DNA from: Pseudomonadota bacterium
GTDB taxonomy: Bacteria > Pseudomonadota > Alphaproteobacteria > Rhodobacterales > Rhodobacteraceae
Assembly: GCA_018240425.1 (NCBI GenBank)
Contig: JAFEFU010000049.1
Span: 1 to 64,000, forward strand
Length of the DNA stretch: 64,000 bases
Reading direction: 5' to 3'
In this document: in pieces, positions 1 to 9,739 of the stretch
Position numbering within the stretch: the first letter of the stretch is position 1
Layout of the letters: every line of letters begins with the position of its first letter
Translations under genes and position numbers: made by a program
The notes under the pieces: model-generated
Seen by the model: the letters and a program-made list of their open reading frames with translations, nothing else
What the model was told of the DNA's origin: nothing
Database searches by the model: none

Positions 1-192
1 CTGTCCCGTCCTTGCGCAAGCGGGCTTCGCTTCGTGCGGCCCAAGCGACTGTTCGGGTTCGATGGAACGACGAGCGAAGACCCTTGCTCACACACGGGCA
101 CAGACACACTGAGGGGGGACGGTCTTCCGCTCGCCACCGCATCCGGAACTATACCAGAGTTGGCCGAGACCAAGTTACAAGGGATGGGTGGT

Positions 193-215
193 GGTGCGCT
201 GAAGCGCACCCTACC
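193..215 (-). repeat. REP-like hairpin with GGTAGGGTG flank
   Basis: GGTGCGCT at 193-200 pairs with AGCGCACC at 203-210. It is followed by CCTACC-type sequence, so on the minus strand the unit reads GGTAGGGTG and then a hairpin. The same flank and stem plan recurs at 505-528 and 546-568. Such GTAGGGTG-stem units resemble dispersed REP-type repeats, though the family assignment is from memory. Confidence 0.6.
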
Positions 216-234
216 AATCTACCGCGTCGGGTAA

Positions 235-463
235 GCGCGGGGCCATCGCCCCGCGCTCAGCGGGCGGATGCCGCCTGCCCCGCCCGTGCGCCCAGAGCAC
301 GGGCAGCCCCCGCCCCCCGGGCGGCGGGGGCTATCGCCCCCACCGGGGCGGGCGCCGCCCGTGCCTACAGCGGACGGCGCGGCGGAGACCCCCTTGGCCT
401 GCGGCTTGCGCCTCCGGCCAATCGGACCGGGGAACGCGCCACTGGCGCGTTCCCTGCCGGTCC
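235..463. repeat. Array of tandem GC-rich hairpins
   Basis: Successive stems are visible: 235-243/248-256 (9 bp, loop CATC); an imperfect stem at about 262-280; 283-289/297-303 (7 bp); 305-314/323-332 (10 bp); 335-340/345-350 (6 bp, loop CACC); 394-399/416-421 (6 bp); and 424-440/444-463 (17 bp with a 3-base bulge, loop ACT). The arms differ in sequence but keep pairing. No function is known to me; a structured RNA or an accumulation of repeats are both possible. Confidence 0.55.
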
Positions 464-504
464 TCTGGCGGGGTGGGGGCCGACCTACGGGTGGTGGGGT
501 TGTC

Positions 505-568
505 GGTAGGGTGGGCATTCTGCCCACCATGTTGCGACAGAAGATGGTGGGCAGAATGCCCACCCTAC
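505..568. repeat. Paired REP-like units, 25-bp perfect inverted repeat
   Basis: Bases 506-530 are the exact reverse complement of 544-568, separated by 13 bases. Each arm is itself a hairpin (GGTGGGCA / TGCCCACC with a 3-base loop), so the element is two head-to-head REP-like units. The right arm contains the stop codon (565-567) of the minus-strand nuclease-like gene, so it probably also shapes the 3' end of that transcript. Confidence 0.75.
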
Positions 569-1302
569 GCTTGCTGCTTGTGTTTGCTTGGGCGTCCAGG
601 GACTTTATTACACTGCCAAACAAAAAATTGTGCATCCTCTTTTGGGCCTGCGAACGTTTCCACGTGAATTGTCTCTGCCGCAAGAAGATCGGCTGAAATA
701 CTTCCCACTCCCGAACGGAGATTGAAGGGTAGTGCATATGCCGTATTTGTAAACTCCTTGAAAATACTAACCAGTTCGCATCTCCCAAAGTGGTCGTTCA
801 AGTTATGTTTGAGTATGCTTTGAAATACCTTTCTTTGGCTCTCAGTTTTCGTGCGGCCCTGCCCACTGTGATCAAATACTGCATCAAACTTAGTTTTGAA
901 ACCACCAACGACCAAAAATTTCGCATTAATGTTTTGAGTGACAATTGAAGAAAGTCGTACAACATCAGCAAGAAGTGAAGCGCGTGAAATTACCGTATTT
1001 GCAGAAGATCCAAGCCACTTAACTTCAACCGCACCAATCCAACTCTTGAACTTGCCGGCGTCATTCGGGCGTGTATAGCGTCCTATAAGTCCCAAATCCA
1101 CGCGCTTCTGAGATTCCTCCCAGTTTGGGGGCATGGAGCTTGCAAGCGGTATAATCTCACTTGTGGATCTGATTAAGTCTGCCACTACTAATTGGGCGGA
1201 ATCTTCTCCAGAAAGCTCATGTGCTCCAGTGCAGATTTGGTATTTGAACCATGCAGACAAGCCTTGACAAACTATGCTCGCCAATTTTGCCCGCTTATCC
1301 AT
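565..1302 (-). CDS. Putative PD-(D/E)XK-type nuclease-like protein, low GC
   Basis: This 245-residue protein has no family that I can name. Its base composition is far lower in G+C than all neighbours, which suggests recent transfer. A restriction-enzyme-like core can be read: RVDLGLIG with Asp69, then AVEVKWL with Glu93 and Lys95, then a hydrophobic strand AKFLVVGG near 127-134. This is the D-x(20-30)-ExK-strand order of PD-(D/E)XK nucleases. The ATG at 1302 was chosen because it lies 14 bases after the pyrG stop behind a G-rich ribosome site; frames further upstream run inside pyrG. It may be read through from pyrG. The C-terminal end is cut by the paired repeat at 505-568. The nuclease assignment is inference. 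Confidence 0.6.
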   Translation of the reverse strand: MDKRAKLASIVCQGLSAWFKYQICTGAHELSGEDSAQLVVADLIRSTSEIIPLASSMPPNWEESQKRVDLGLIGRYTRPNDAGKFKSWIGAVEVKWLGSSANTVISRASLLADVVRLSSIVTQNINAKFLVVGGFKTKFDAVFDHSGQGRTKTESQRKVFQSILKHNLNDHFGRCELVSIFKEFTNTAYALPFNLRSGVGSISADLLAAETIHVETFAGPKEDAQFFVWQCNKVPGRPSKHKQQA

Positions 1303-1316
1303 ATTCAAGCCCCCCC

Positions 1317-2960
1317 TCACACCAACCGCTCCGTCTCCTTCGCCGCCCGGACGAAATCGGCAAACAGCGGATGCGGCGCGAAGGGTTTCGACTTCAGTTC
1401 CGGGTGGAACTGGACGCCGATGAACCAGGGGTGGCCCTTGACCTCGACGATCTCGGGGAGGCGGCCGTCGGGGCTCATGCCGGAGAACACCAGCCCGCAT
1501 TTTTCCAGGCGGTCGCGGTATTTCACGTCGACCTCGTAGCGGTGGCGGTGGCGTTCCTCGATGGTGGTGGCGTGGTAGACCTCGGCCGCCTTCGAGCCGG
1601 GGGCGAGGATCGCGGTATAGGCGCCAAGCCGCATGGTGCCGCCCTTGGCGTCGTCTGCCTTGCGCGCGACGGTCTGGTTGCCCTGCACCCATTCCTTGAG
1701 GTGGTAGACCACGGGTTCGAAGCGTTTCTCGCCCTTTTCATGGTCGAATTCCTCGGACCCGGCGCGCGAAAGGCCAGCAAGGTTCCTCGCCGTCTCGATC
1801 ACCGCCATCTGCATGCCGAGGCAGATGCCGAGGTAGGGCACCCCCTTTTCCCGGGCGAACTGGGCGGCCTTGATCTTGCCCTCGGTGCCCCTTTCGCCGA
1901 AGCCGCCGGGGACGAGGATGGCGTGGAAATCCTCGAGATACGGGGCGGGATCCTCGCGTTCGAAGATTTCGCTGTCGATCCATTCGGCCTTGACGCGGAC
2001 GCGGTTGGCCATGCCGCCGTGGGTCAGGGCCTCGGCGATTGATTTGTAGGCATCCTCAAGCTGGGTGTACTTGCCGACGATGGCGACGCGCACCTCGCCC
2101 TCGGCATGGGTCAGCCGGTCCATCACGTCGGTCCAGCGGTCGAGATTAGGCTTGGGCGCGGGCTGGATCTGGAAGGCGTCGAGGACGGCGCGGTCAAGCC
2201 CGGCGCGGTGGTAGGCCAAGGGCGCCTCGTAGATCGTCTTCAGGTCATAGGCGGGGATCACCGCGTCGGGGCGGACGTTGCAAAAGAGCGCGATCTTCTC
2301 GCGCTCGCGGTCGGGGATCGGATGTTCGGACCGGCAGACCAGCACGTCGGGGGCAAGGCCGATGGACTGGAGTTCCTTGACCGAGTGCTGGGTGGGCTTG
2401 GTCTTCAGCTCGCCCGACGCCGCGAGGTAGGGCAGAAGCGTCAGGTGCATCAGGATCGACTGGCCGCGCGGGCGTTCGTGGATGAACTGGCGGATGGATT
2501 CGAAGAAGGGCAGGCCCTCGATGTCGCCGACGGTGCCGCCGATCTCGCACAGCATGAAGTCGACTTCCTCGTCGCCGATGCGGAGGAAGTCCTTGATTTC
2601 GTTGGTGACGTGCGGAATGACCTGGATGGTCTTGCCAAGGTAGTCGCCGCGCCGCTCCTTTTCCAGGACGTTGGAATAGATGCGCCCCGACGAGATGGAA
2701 TCACTCTTGCGGGCATGGACGCCGGTGAAGCGTTCGTAATGGCCGAGGTCGAGGTCGGTCTCGGCCCCGTCGTCGGTGACGAAGACCTCGCCATGCTCGA
2801 AGGGCGACATGGTGCCGGGATCGACGTTCAGGTAGGGGTCGAGTTTCCTCAGGCGCACCGTATAGCCGCGCGCCTGCAACAGCGCGCCGAGCGCCGCCGA
2901 GGCGAGGCCCTTGCCGAGCGAGGAAACCACGCCGCCAGTGATGAAAACGTAACGCGCCAT
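1317..2960 (-). CDS. pyrG: CTP synthase
   Basis: This cytoplasmic enzyme makes CTP from UTP, ATP and glutamine. Its 547 residues match the usual length. The N-terminal synthetase domain opens with the P-loop-like [14 protein letters not shown] stretch (about residues 9-22). The C-terminal class I glutamine amidotransferase domain (about 290-545) carries the nucleophile motif LGICLGMQ and the His-Glu pair in GVQFHPE. The ATG at 2960 gives the canonical [10 protein letters not shown] start. The gene lies downstream of secG in the same direction with a 162-base gap, an arrangement common in Rhodobacterales from memory. The low-GC nuclease-like gene follows 14 bases after its stop. Confidence 0.97.
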   Translation of the reverse strand: MARYVFITGGVVSSLGKGLASAALGALLQARGYTVRLRKLDPYLNVDPGTMSPFEHGEVFVTDDGAETDLDLGHYERFTGVHARKSDSISSGRIYSNVLEKERRGDYLGKTIQVIPHVTNEIKDFLRIGDEEVDFMLCEIGGTVGDIEGLPFFESIRQFIHERPRGQSILMHLTLLPYLAASGELKTKPTQHSVKELQSIGLAPDVLVCRSEHPIPDREREKIALFCNVRPDAVIPAYDLKTIYEAPLAYHRAGLDRAVLDAFQIQPAPKPNLDRWTDVMDRLTHAEGEVRVAIVGKYTQLEDAYKSIAEALTHGGMANRVRVKAEWIDSEIFEREDPAPYLEDFHAILVPGGFGERGTEGKIKAAQFAREKGVPYLGICLGMQMAVIETARNLAGLSRAGSEEFDHEKGEKRFEPVVYHLKEWVQGNQTVARKADDAKGGTMRLGAYTAILAPGSKAAEVYHATTIEERHRHRYEVDVKYRDRLEKCGLVFSGMSPDGRLPEIVEVKGHPWFIGVQFHPELKSKPFAPHPLFADFVRAAKETERLV

Positions 2961-3122
2961 GCCCGGATTGCCCCCGTGAAACTGGTTTTCTGAATGGCCG
3001 CAGACGGTCAGGAATGCAGCATCACGGGAGTCAAGTCATAACCGATTCGGCCGGTTCCCGCAACCGGACCGCAAGATTTTGGGGGCGCGATGTTGGCGCG
3101 CCATATTTGTGGGCGATGAGCC

Positions 3123-3488
3123 TCAGGGCGAGGTCGAGGCGGGCGCGGTGGTGGCGGGCGCATCGGAGGGCGGCAGGAGATTGCCCTCGGGTGCGGGCGG
3201 CGCGGCGGGCTGGGCCGGTACCGGCGCAGGCGCGGTCAGCGGCGCCGTGGTGTCGAGGACCGAGGTTCCGGCGGAGTTGCGGGCCGACAGGTAGGTCAGC
3301 GCGATCGAGGTGCCGATGAAGCAGGCGGCGAAGATCCAGGTCAGCCGGGTCAGCGCGTTGGCCGCGCCGCGCGCCGTCATCGCGCCGCCGCCCGACAGGA
3401 GCGCGCCGCCTTCGTTGCGCTGCAGGAGAACCACGCCGATCAGGAGGAGCGCGAGGATCAGGTGGATGGTGAGGACGACGTTTTCCAT
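3123..3488 (-). CDS. secG: Preprotein translocase subunit SecG
   Basis: SecG is the small accessory subunit of the SecYEG inner-membrane channel. The 121-residue protein has two transmembrane segments (about 4-22 and 49-68) joined by the characteristic Gly-rich cytoplasmic loop LLQRNEGGALLSGGG. The tail from about residue 75 is Pro/Ala/Thr-rich and low complexity, as in many alphaproteobacterial SecG proteins. The ATG at 3488 gives the typical MENVVLTIHL start. It is upstream of pyrG on the same strand, so co-transcription is likely. Confidence 0.92.
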   Translation of the reverse strand: MENVVLTIHLILALLLIGVVLLQRNEGGALLSGGGAMTARGAANALTRLTWIFAACFIGTSIALTYLSARNSAGTSVLDTTAPLTAPAPVPAQPAAPPAPEGNLLPPSDAPATTAPASTSP

Positions 3489-3562
3489 CGGAACCGGGGC
3501 CTTTCAGGTCTGACGCGCCTATCTAGGCGGAAGGGGGCGGGCGCGCAAGAGGGCGCTGGCCG

Positions 3563-3949
3563 TCAGGGGCCGGGGGTTTCGCAGACCGCCGAGAGCTTGT
3601 TGCCGTCGGGGTCGCGGACGTAGGCCGCGTAGAAATGGGCGTGATAGGGGCGCAGGCCGGGGGCACCCTCGTCGCTGCCGCCCGCCGCCAGCGCGGCCTT
3701 GTGGAAGGCGTCGACGGCGGCGCGGCTTGCGGCGTCGAAGGCGGTCATCGAGCCGTTGCCGATGGTCGCGGGCTTTTGGTCGTAGGGTGCGACGATCCAC
3801 AGGCGGGTGCGGCTGTCGCCGGGCGCGCCATAGCCGATCTCGTCCTCGCCATCGACGCGGCGGACAATTCCGAGCGTGGGCATGACCCCATCATAGAAGC
3901 GGCGCGCGCGGGCAAGGTCGTTGGTGCCGAGGGTGATGTAGAGCAGCAT
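3563..3949 (-). CDS. VOC/glyoxalase-fold family protein
   Basis: This 128-residue single-module protein of the vicinal-oxygen-chelate superfamily has the N-terminal strand [19 protein letters not shown] and the C-terminal [17 protein letters not shown] signature that recurs in glyoxalase/bleomycin-resistance folds. Metal-ligand positions and substrate cannot be deduced, so no reaction is assigned. It is divergent from purA, with 100 bases between the two starts. The ATG at 3949 is the only good start before the conserved strand. Confidence 0.85.
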   Translation of the reverse strand: MLLYITLGTNDLARARRFYDGVMPTLGIVRRVDGEDEIGYGAPGDSRTRLWIVAPYDQKPATIGNGSMTAFDAASRAAVDAFHKAALAAGGSDEGAPGLRPYHAHFYAAYVRDPDGNKLSAVCETPGP

Positions 3950-4049
3950 GGTTTCTCCTGTGGAGCAGAAGGGCCATTTTCGTGTTTCGCTGGCCGCGCC
4001 CCGCCGCTATAGGACGCAGGGTTTGGGTTGGATGCAAGGACCGGAACGC

Positions 4050-5342
<1,293 letters not shown>

Positions 5343-5346
5343 GGAC

Positions 5347-5589
5347 ATGGCCGGATACCGTGCGCGCAAGCGGTGGGCGCTGCTGATACTGCTGGTGGGG
5401 CTGCCGGTTTACCTGGTGGCGGTGATCACGGTCGAGAACCGGCTGGTTACGGCCTGGGGTCCGCCGCCACCCTTGGCGGAACTGGTGATCTTCGTCTCGC
5501 TGGCCTTCCTCTGGGCGCTGCCGTTCAAGCGGATATTCACCGGAATCGGACAGGCCGGTCCCGACGAAAACGAAGAAGGGCGGCGCTGA
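5347..5589 (+). CDS. DUF2842 small membrane protein
   Basis: This 80-residue protein has two predicted membrane segments (about 10-28 and 45-63), a basic N-terminus and an acidic tail (DENEEGRR). It matches my memory of the alphaproteobacterial DUF2842 family, whose function is unknown. It sits 4 bases after purA, so it is very likely in the same transcript. Its stop codon falls within the terminator-like hairpin at 5578-5597. Confidence 0.8.
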   Translation: MAGYRARKRWALLILLVGLPVYLVAVITVENRLVTAWGPPPPLAELVIFVSLAFLWALPFKRIFTGIGQAGPDENEEGRR

Positions 5590-5600
5590 GGCCGCCCTTT
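5578..5600 (+). terminator. Terminator-like hairpin after purA/DUF2842
   Basis: GGGCGGC at 5578-5584 pairs with GCCGCCC at 5591-5597 across a 6-base loop, followed by TTT. It lies between the convergent DUF2842 gene and the long minus-strand gene ending at 5620. The T-tract is short, so efficiency is uncertain. Confidence 0.5.
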
Positions 5601-5619
5601 CGCATCGGTTCGCGTCCGG

Positions 5620-7896
5620 TCACATCGCCTTGCGGGCCTCGTGCATGAATTTCGACGTGTCGGTGATGGTGAACTGGCCGCGGGCGACCTTCTGGAGCTT
5701 GCCCTGGCGCAGGAGCATCCCAAACGAGCGCATCCCGTCCTCGCGGCTGAACTCGCCGCGCGAGGAGACGAACTCGACCTTGCGCAGCAGGTGCGGGCGC
5801 GAGAAGCTTTCGCGGCCCTCGACCGACGCGGTGTAGGCGGCGGCGGCCTCCAGCAGTTCGGTCAGGCTGGTGGCCCCGAGCCGTTCGGCGAATTCCTCGA
5901 AGCTCGAGACATCCTCGGGCGAGAGGTCGGTCAGGTCGTCGAGATCCTCCTCCTCGTCGTCGGCGACATAGGCGGCGGCGGCCTTGACCACGCGGCGCGG
6001 GCGGATGGCGCTGGCGGCGTCATCGCCGGCCGGACGGTCGACGCGCTGTTCGGAGACGAGGACCAGGGGGGCCGGGCGCATGTCGAGCGACGGGCGCTGG
6101 GTGGTGGCTCCGGCCTCGGTCGTCGGGCGGCGCGGGCGGACGGCCTTGGACAGATCCTCGCGGTAGAGGTCGATCTCGGGGCTTTCGGGGGCGGCCTCGG
6201 TCGGCTCGGCTCCCGGTTGCAGCTGGCGGTCGGCGAGGGTGGCGGCGACCGCGGCCTTGAGGTGCGAGATCGCCGAGAAGCGGCGGCGGTTTTCGGCGCC
6301 CTCGAGCTTTTCCTTGGCCTCGGCCATCAGCCGGGTCACATCCGGGTCGTCGTCGTGAACCTCGTCCTCGCCGGTCAGGGCCATGTCCTCGGCCGCTTCA
6401 TGGGCGGCAACCGGCTGGTCCTCGGGCATGGCAGGGGCGGGGGCGGCCTCGGTCTCCTCGGCCTCGGGGGCGTCCGCGCTGTGGGTGACGGCCTTGCTGA
6501 GGCGGATCACGCGGGCCTTGGCGCGCTGGTAGAAGCTGGGCGCCGGCTCGGGCTCTCCTTCGTCCTCGGCCTCGAAACCGGCGGTGGCGTCGGCAGTGTC
6601 GGCGTGGTGCTCGGGCGCCGCGGGCGCCTGGTCGGCTTGCGCGGCGGCGGCCGGCACCGCCGGTTCCGCAGCATCGGGGGCGCTGGTGGCGCCAAGCGCG
6701 GCGAGGCGGGCCAGAAGGTCGGCGTCGTCAGTGTCCTCGGCCGCGGTGTCCTCGGCGGCAATTTCCTCGGCTGCAGGAATGGCCTCGTCAGCTTCGGCGA
6801 GCGGTTCCGGCAGGGAATCGCCGGGGAATTCCTCGTCGATCGCCTCCTCGGTGATCTCCTCCGTGGCGCGCGCCTGGGCGCGGGCGGCTTCGGCGGCCTC
6901 GAGTTCGGGCATGTCCTCGGAGAGATCGAGCGCAAAGCCGAAATCGCCGGGCATCGGCGTGGTGTCCGGAGCCTCGGCGGCGGGTTCGTCCTCGTCATAG
7001 GCCGGGGCGGCGGCGCGCACGTTCTCGACCACGGCGCGGATGCGCATCAGCTTGGCGGCGATGCTGTCGTCCTCGGCGGCGGGCTGGGCGGGGGCCGCGT
7101 CCTCGCCGGTCAGGATCAGGGGCGCGGTGTCCGCCTGGTCCGGCCCGTCCGTACCGGCGCCGTCGACCTGAGCCAGGATGTCGTCGATCGAGAAGGCATC
7201 GGCCGAGAAGGCATCGGCGGCAGTTTCGGCCGCGGTTTCGGGGGCCGGTTCGAGGGCGGGAAGGGCGGCCAAGTCCTCGACTTCCGGGACGGGCTCGCCG
7301 GCGATGTCCTCTGCGATCGCGACCGGTTCGGCGGCGACTGAATCGACAGCGACGGCTTCAGGCGCGACCGGTTCGATGATCGCCACGGGGGCCGCAGGCT
7401 CCTCGGGGAGGGCGATGGCCTCTACAGCGGCTTCGACCGCCGACTCGATGGTGGCCTCGGTCGGGTGGGGCGCGGGCATTTCGGCAGGCGCCTCGGCCGC
7501 CGCTTCGACCAGCGGCACGGCGACGGGTGCCACCGCGGGCGCCGCTGCGGCAGCCGCGGCGACCGGCGCTGCAACCGGCTGCGCCGGAACGGCTGCGGGC
7601 GCGGCCACGGGCGCCGCGGCCGGCATGGCGGCGGGGGTTTCCTCGGTCTGGCGCAGCACCACGCCATATTCGCTGATCTTGGCCTCGACCCGGCGCTGGA
7701 TCTCCTTTTCGGCGATCCGGTGCAGCATCTCGGCGTCCGGCGTCGGCGGCTCGGCGCCGAAATAGCGGTCGTCGGCGGCGAGGTCGCGGAAATATTCGGC
7801 GATGGCCTTCATCGTCGAGAACGGCTCGTCGAACCCTTCGAGGGTGCACGAGAAGGTGCCGTATGACACCGTGAGAATCTTGCTTGCCCCGATCAT
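5620..7896 (-). CDS. Long Ala/Glu-rich protein with conserved ends, unknown function
   Basis: This 758-residue soluble-looking acidic protein has no signal peptide or membrane segment. The first ~75 residues (MIGASKILTVSYGTFSCTLE, then an EYFRDLAADDRYFGAE stretch) look like a conserved globular module. The long middle (about 95-560) is low-complexity Ala/Pro/Glu. The C-terminal ~150 residues, including LSPEDVSSFEEFAERLGATS and GMLLRQGKLQKVARGQFTIT, look folded again. I recall homologues in Rhodobacteraceae with uninformative or doubtful names, so no function is assigned. The frame is open to 7959, but the ATG at 7896 begins exactly at the conserved module and is preferred. It is divergent from the thiamine pyrophosphokinase gene. 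Confidence 0.75.
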   Translation of the reverse strand: MIGASKILTVSYGTFSCTLEGFDEPFSTMKAIAEYFRDLAADDRYFGAEPPTPDAEMLHRIAEKEIQRRVEAKISEYGVVLRQTEETPAAMPAAAPVAAPAAVPAQPVAAPVAAAAAAAPAVAPVAVPLVEAAAEAPAEMPAPHPTEATIESAVEAAVEAIALPEEPAAPVAIIEPVAPEAVAVDSVAAEPVAIAEDIAGEPVPEVEDLAALPALEPAPETAAETAADAFSADAFSIDDILAQVDGAGTDGPDQADTAPLILTGEDAAPAQPAAEDDSIAAKLMRIRAVVENVRAAAPAYDEDEPAAEAPDTTPMPGDFGFALDLSEDMPELEAAEAARAQARATEEITEEAIDEEFPGDSLPEPLAEADEAIPAAEEIAAEDTAAEDTDDADLLARLAALGATSAPDAAEPAVPAAAAQADQAPAAPEHHADTADATAGFEAEDEGEPEPAPSFYQRAKARVIRLSKAVTHSADAPEAEETEAAPAPAMPEDQPVAAHEAAEDMALTGEDEVHDDDPDVTRLMAEAKEKLEGAENRRRFSAISHLKAAVAATLADRQLQPGAEPTEAAPESPEIDLYREDLSKAVRPRRPTTEAGATTQRPSLDMRPAPLVLVSEQRVDRPAGDDAASAIRPRRVVKAAAAYVADDEEEDLDDLTDLSPEDVSSFEEFAERLGATSLTELLEAAAAYTASVEGRESFSRPHLLRKVEFVSSRGEFSREDGMRSFGMLLRQGKLQKVARGQFTITDTSKFMHEARKAM

Positions 7897-8033
7897 ATCA
7901 AGCCTGCTTTCTTCTACTGCCTGTCCCTGCATCGGAAAGCGAAACTGGTTCGCGAGCATGAACAGATATAGGTGAAATGAAGGATTCTTTCAGGCCGCCC
8001 GCCTGCTCCGTTGCCACAATTGCCGATAATGCC

Positions 8034-8726
8034 ATGATCGACGTCCAGACTGTTGAATTTCCCGAAGCGGTGACCCTGGTGGGCGGAGGCGCCGCCGAGG
8101 GCGCCGATCTGCGCCGGGCGCTTGGCCTGGCGCCTTGCCTTGTAGCCGCCGATGGTGGCGCCAATGTGGCGGTGGCCTCCGGGCTGGTTCCCGATCTGGT
8201 GATCGGCGATTTCGATTCGGTGACGGCCGAGGCCCTTTCGCTGATTCCGCCCGCCCGCCAGATGCGGCTGGCCGAACAGGAGACGACCGACTTCGAGAAG
8301 TGCCTGAGCCGGATCGCCGCGCCCTTCGTCCTGGGGGTGGGGTTCCTCGGCCCGCGCTTCGATCACACGCTGGCGGTGTTCAGTGCGCTGGTCCGCCATG
8401 CGGGCAAGCTGTGCCTGCTGGTCGGGGGCGAGGACATCGTTTTCGCCGCCCCGCCGCGCCTGGCGCTGGACCTGCCGCCCGGCACCCGGCTGTCGCTGTT
8501 CCCGATGCGGACGGTCAGGGGCGAGAGCCGGGGCCTGCGCTGGCCGATCGGGGGCCTGGAGTTCGCGCCCGACGGGGTGATCGGCACCTCGAACGAGGTG
8601 ACGGGGCCGCTCGATCTGCGGATGGAGGGGCCGGGGATGCTGGCGATCCTGCCGGCCGCGATGCTGGGGCCGGCGCTTACGGCGCTTCGGTCAGGCCCGC
8701 GATGGCCGTCGCCCGGCGGGCGGTGA
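8034..8726 (+). CDS. thiN: Thiamine pyrophosphokinase
   Basis: This enzyme transfers pyrophosphate from ATP to thiamine, giving thiamine diphosphate, and so acts in salvage in the cytoplasm. The 230-residue protein has the family's ADGGANVA and LVIGDFDSVT motifs near the N-terminus, QETTDFEK for metal/ATP binding, and a C-terminal GTSNEVTG-type thiamine-binding segment. An upstream ATG at 7977 is in frame. Its GGTGA sits almost on the start, and its extra 19 residues are not family-like, so 8034 is preferred with moderate certainty. The last 50 bases overlap the convergent DMT transporter gene. Confidence 0.85.
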   Translation: MIDVQTVEFPEAVTLVGGGAAEGADLRRALGLAPCLVAADGGANVAVASGLVPDLVIGDFDSVTAEALSLIPPARQMRLAEQETTDFEKCLSRIAAPFVLGVGFLGPRFDHTLAVFSALVRHAGKLCLLVGGEDIVFAAPPRLALDLPPGTRLSLFPMRTVRGESRGLRWPIGGLEFAPDGVIGTSNEVTGPLDLRMEGPGMLAILPAAMLGPALTALRSGPRWPSPGGR

Positions 8727-9606
8727 CACGCTCGCGGTGGATGATGTAGAGGCCCGAGCCGACGATGATGGCGATGCCGGTCCAGGTCAGCCCGTTGGGG
8801 AAGTCGCCGAACACCAGATACCCGAGCAGCGCGGCGGTGACGATCTCGAGATAGTGCAGCGGCGCAAGCACCGAGGTGGGGGCGAAGCGCAGCGCATAGG
8901 TCATCGACATGTGGCTGACGGTGGCGGCCAGGCCGACGCAGAAGCACCACAGGAGGAACAGGCCCCGCGGCCAGACGAGGTCCAGGGACGCCTCGCCCAG
9001 GGACTGGCCGGCCCACAGCATCGGCAGGCACATCAGGGCGGCGATGATGGCGGTGTGGAGCTGCATCGGCACCGGATGGACCAGCCGCGACAGCGACCGG
9101 GTGATGAGGATGTAGAGCGCAAAGCACAGCGCCGTCCCCAGCGGGAACAGCGCCACCGCGCCGAAATGGACGAAGGAGGGCTGGATGACCAGCAGGCAAC
9201 CCATGAAGCCGACAAGGCAGGCGCCCAGCCGGCGGGCGCCGACGGGTTCCTTCAGCACGAGGCGGGCGATCAGGAGGATGATGAAGGGCTCGACGAAGGC
9301 GATGGCCAGCGCATCGGCCACCGGCATGACCCTGAGTGCCGCGATGAAGGCATAGGTCGAGAGGATCGAGACGAAGGCCCGCGCGAGGCTGAGCCACAGG
9401 GCGCGGCCCGACAGGGCCAGCGGAAAGCCCATCGCCAGCGTGACCGGCAGCATCAGCGCCCCCTGCACGACATAGCGGCCAAGGGTGATGGTGCCGACCG
9501 GCACGCCCTGGGCGGCAAGCTTCGACGACACGTCGATCAGCGGCGCGATGACGCAGAAGCCGAGCATCAGGGCGACGCCGGGAAGGATGCGGTCGGAATG
9601 GCTCAT
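8677..9606 (-). CDS. DMT-superfamily (EamA) transporter
   Basis: This 309-residue inner-membrane protein is built from two EamA repeats, with about ten hydrophobic segments. The RYVVQG motif in the first repeat, the PFIILLIARLVLKEPVG helix-loop-helix and the second-repeat LAPLHYLEIVTAALLGYLVF segment are typical of drug/metabolite exporters. The substrate cannot be read from sequence. The 3' end overlaps the thiN coding region by 50 bases on the opposite strand. It precedes sdaA in the same direction as the other minus-strand genes but is separate from it. Confidence 0.88.
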   Translation of the reverse strand: MSHSDRILPGVALMLGFCVIAPLIDVSSKLAAQGVPVGTITLGRYVVQGALMLPVTLAMGFPLALSGRALWLSLARAFVSILSTYAFIAALRVMPVADALAIAFVEPFIILLIARLVLKEPVGARRLGACLVGFMGCLLVIQPSFVHFGAVALFPLGTALCFALYILITRSLSRLVHPVPMQLHTAIIAALMCLPMLWAGQSLGEASLDLVWPRGLFLLWCFCVGLAATVSHMSMTYALRFAPTSVLAPLHYLEIVTAALLGYLVFGDFPNGLTWTGIAIIVGSGLYIIHRERVTARRATAIAGLTEAP

Positions 9607-9739
9607 GGCGACGGGCTAACGGGCCGGGGCGGCGGGTTCCAGCCTGTTCGCGACCGAAAGGCCGGTTTCGGGTGATTTGCGCGGCCGGCGCCATGCGTGC
9701 CGGCCGCAGGCGGAGAGGGGCCGAAGGATTGCAGCGGTC

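Larger units (their letters stand above)
1..564. other. Gene-free tract rich in perfect inverted repeats
   Basis: No reading frame here looks like a real protein; all are short, arginine/proline-rich frames typical of GC-rich non-coding DNA. From about 190 on, the tract is a nearly continuous series of perfect or near-perfect hairpins of unrelated sequence, which are listed separately. Bases 1-190 hold nothing I recognise; a gene running off the left edge cannot be excluded. Confidence 0.6.

Noticed and set aside
193..568. CRISPR array
   Set aside because: The repeats are palindromes of differing sequence without regular spacing or equal-length spacers.
219..788. Minus-strand frame of 189 codons across the hairpin tract
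   Set aside because: It is Arg/Pro/Gly-rich, crosses all the palindromes and the end of the nuclease-like gene in another frame, and has no family features.
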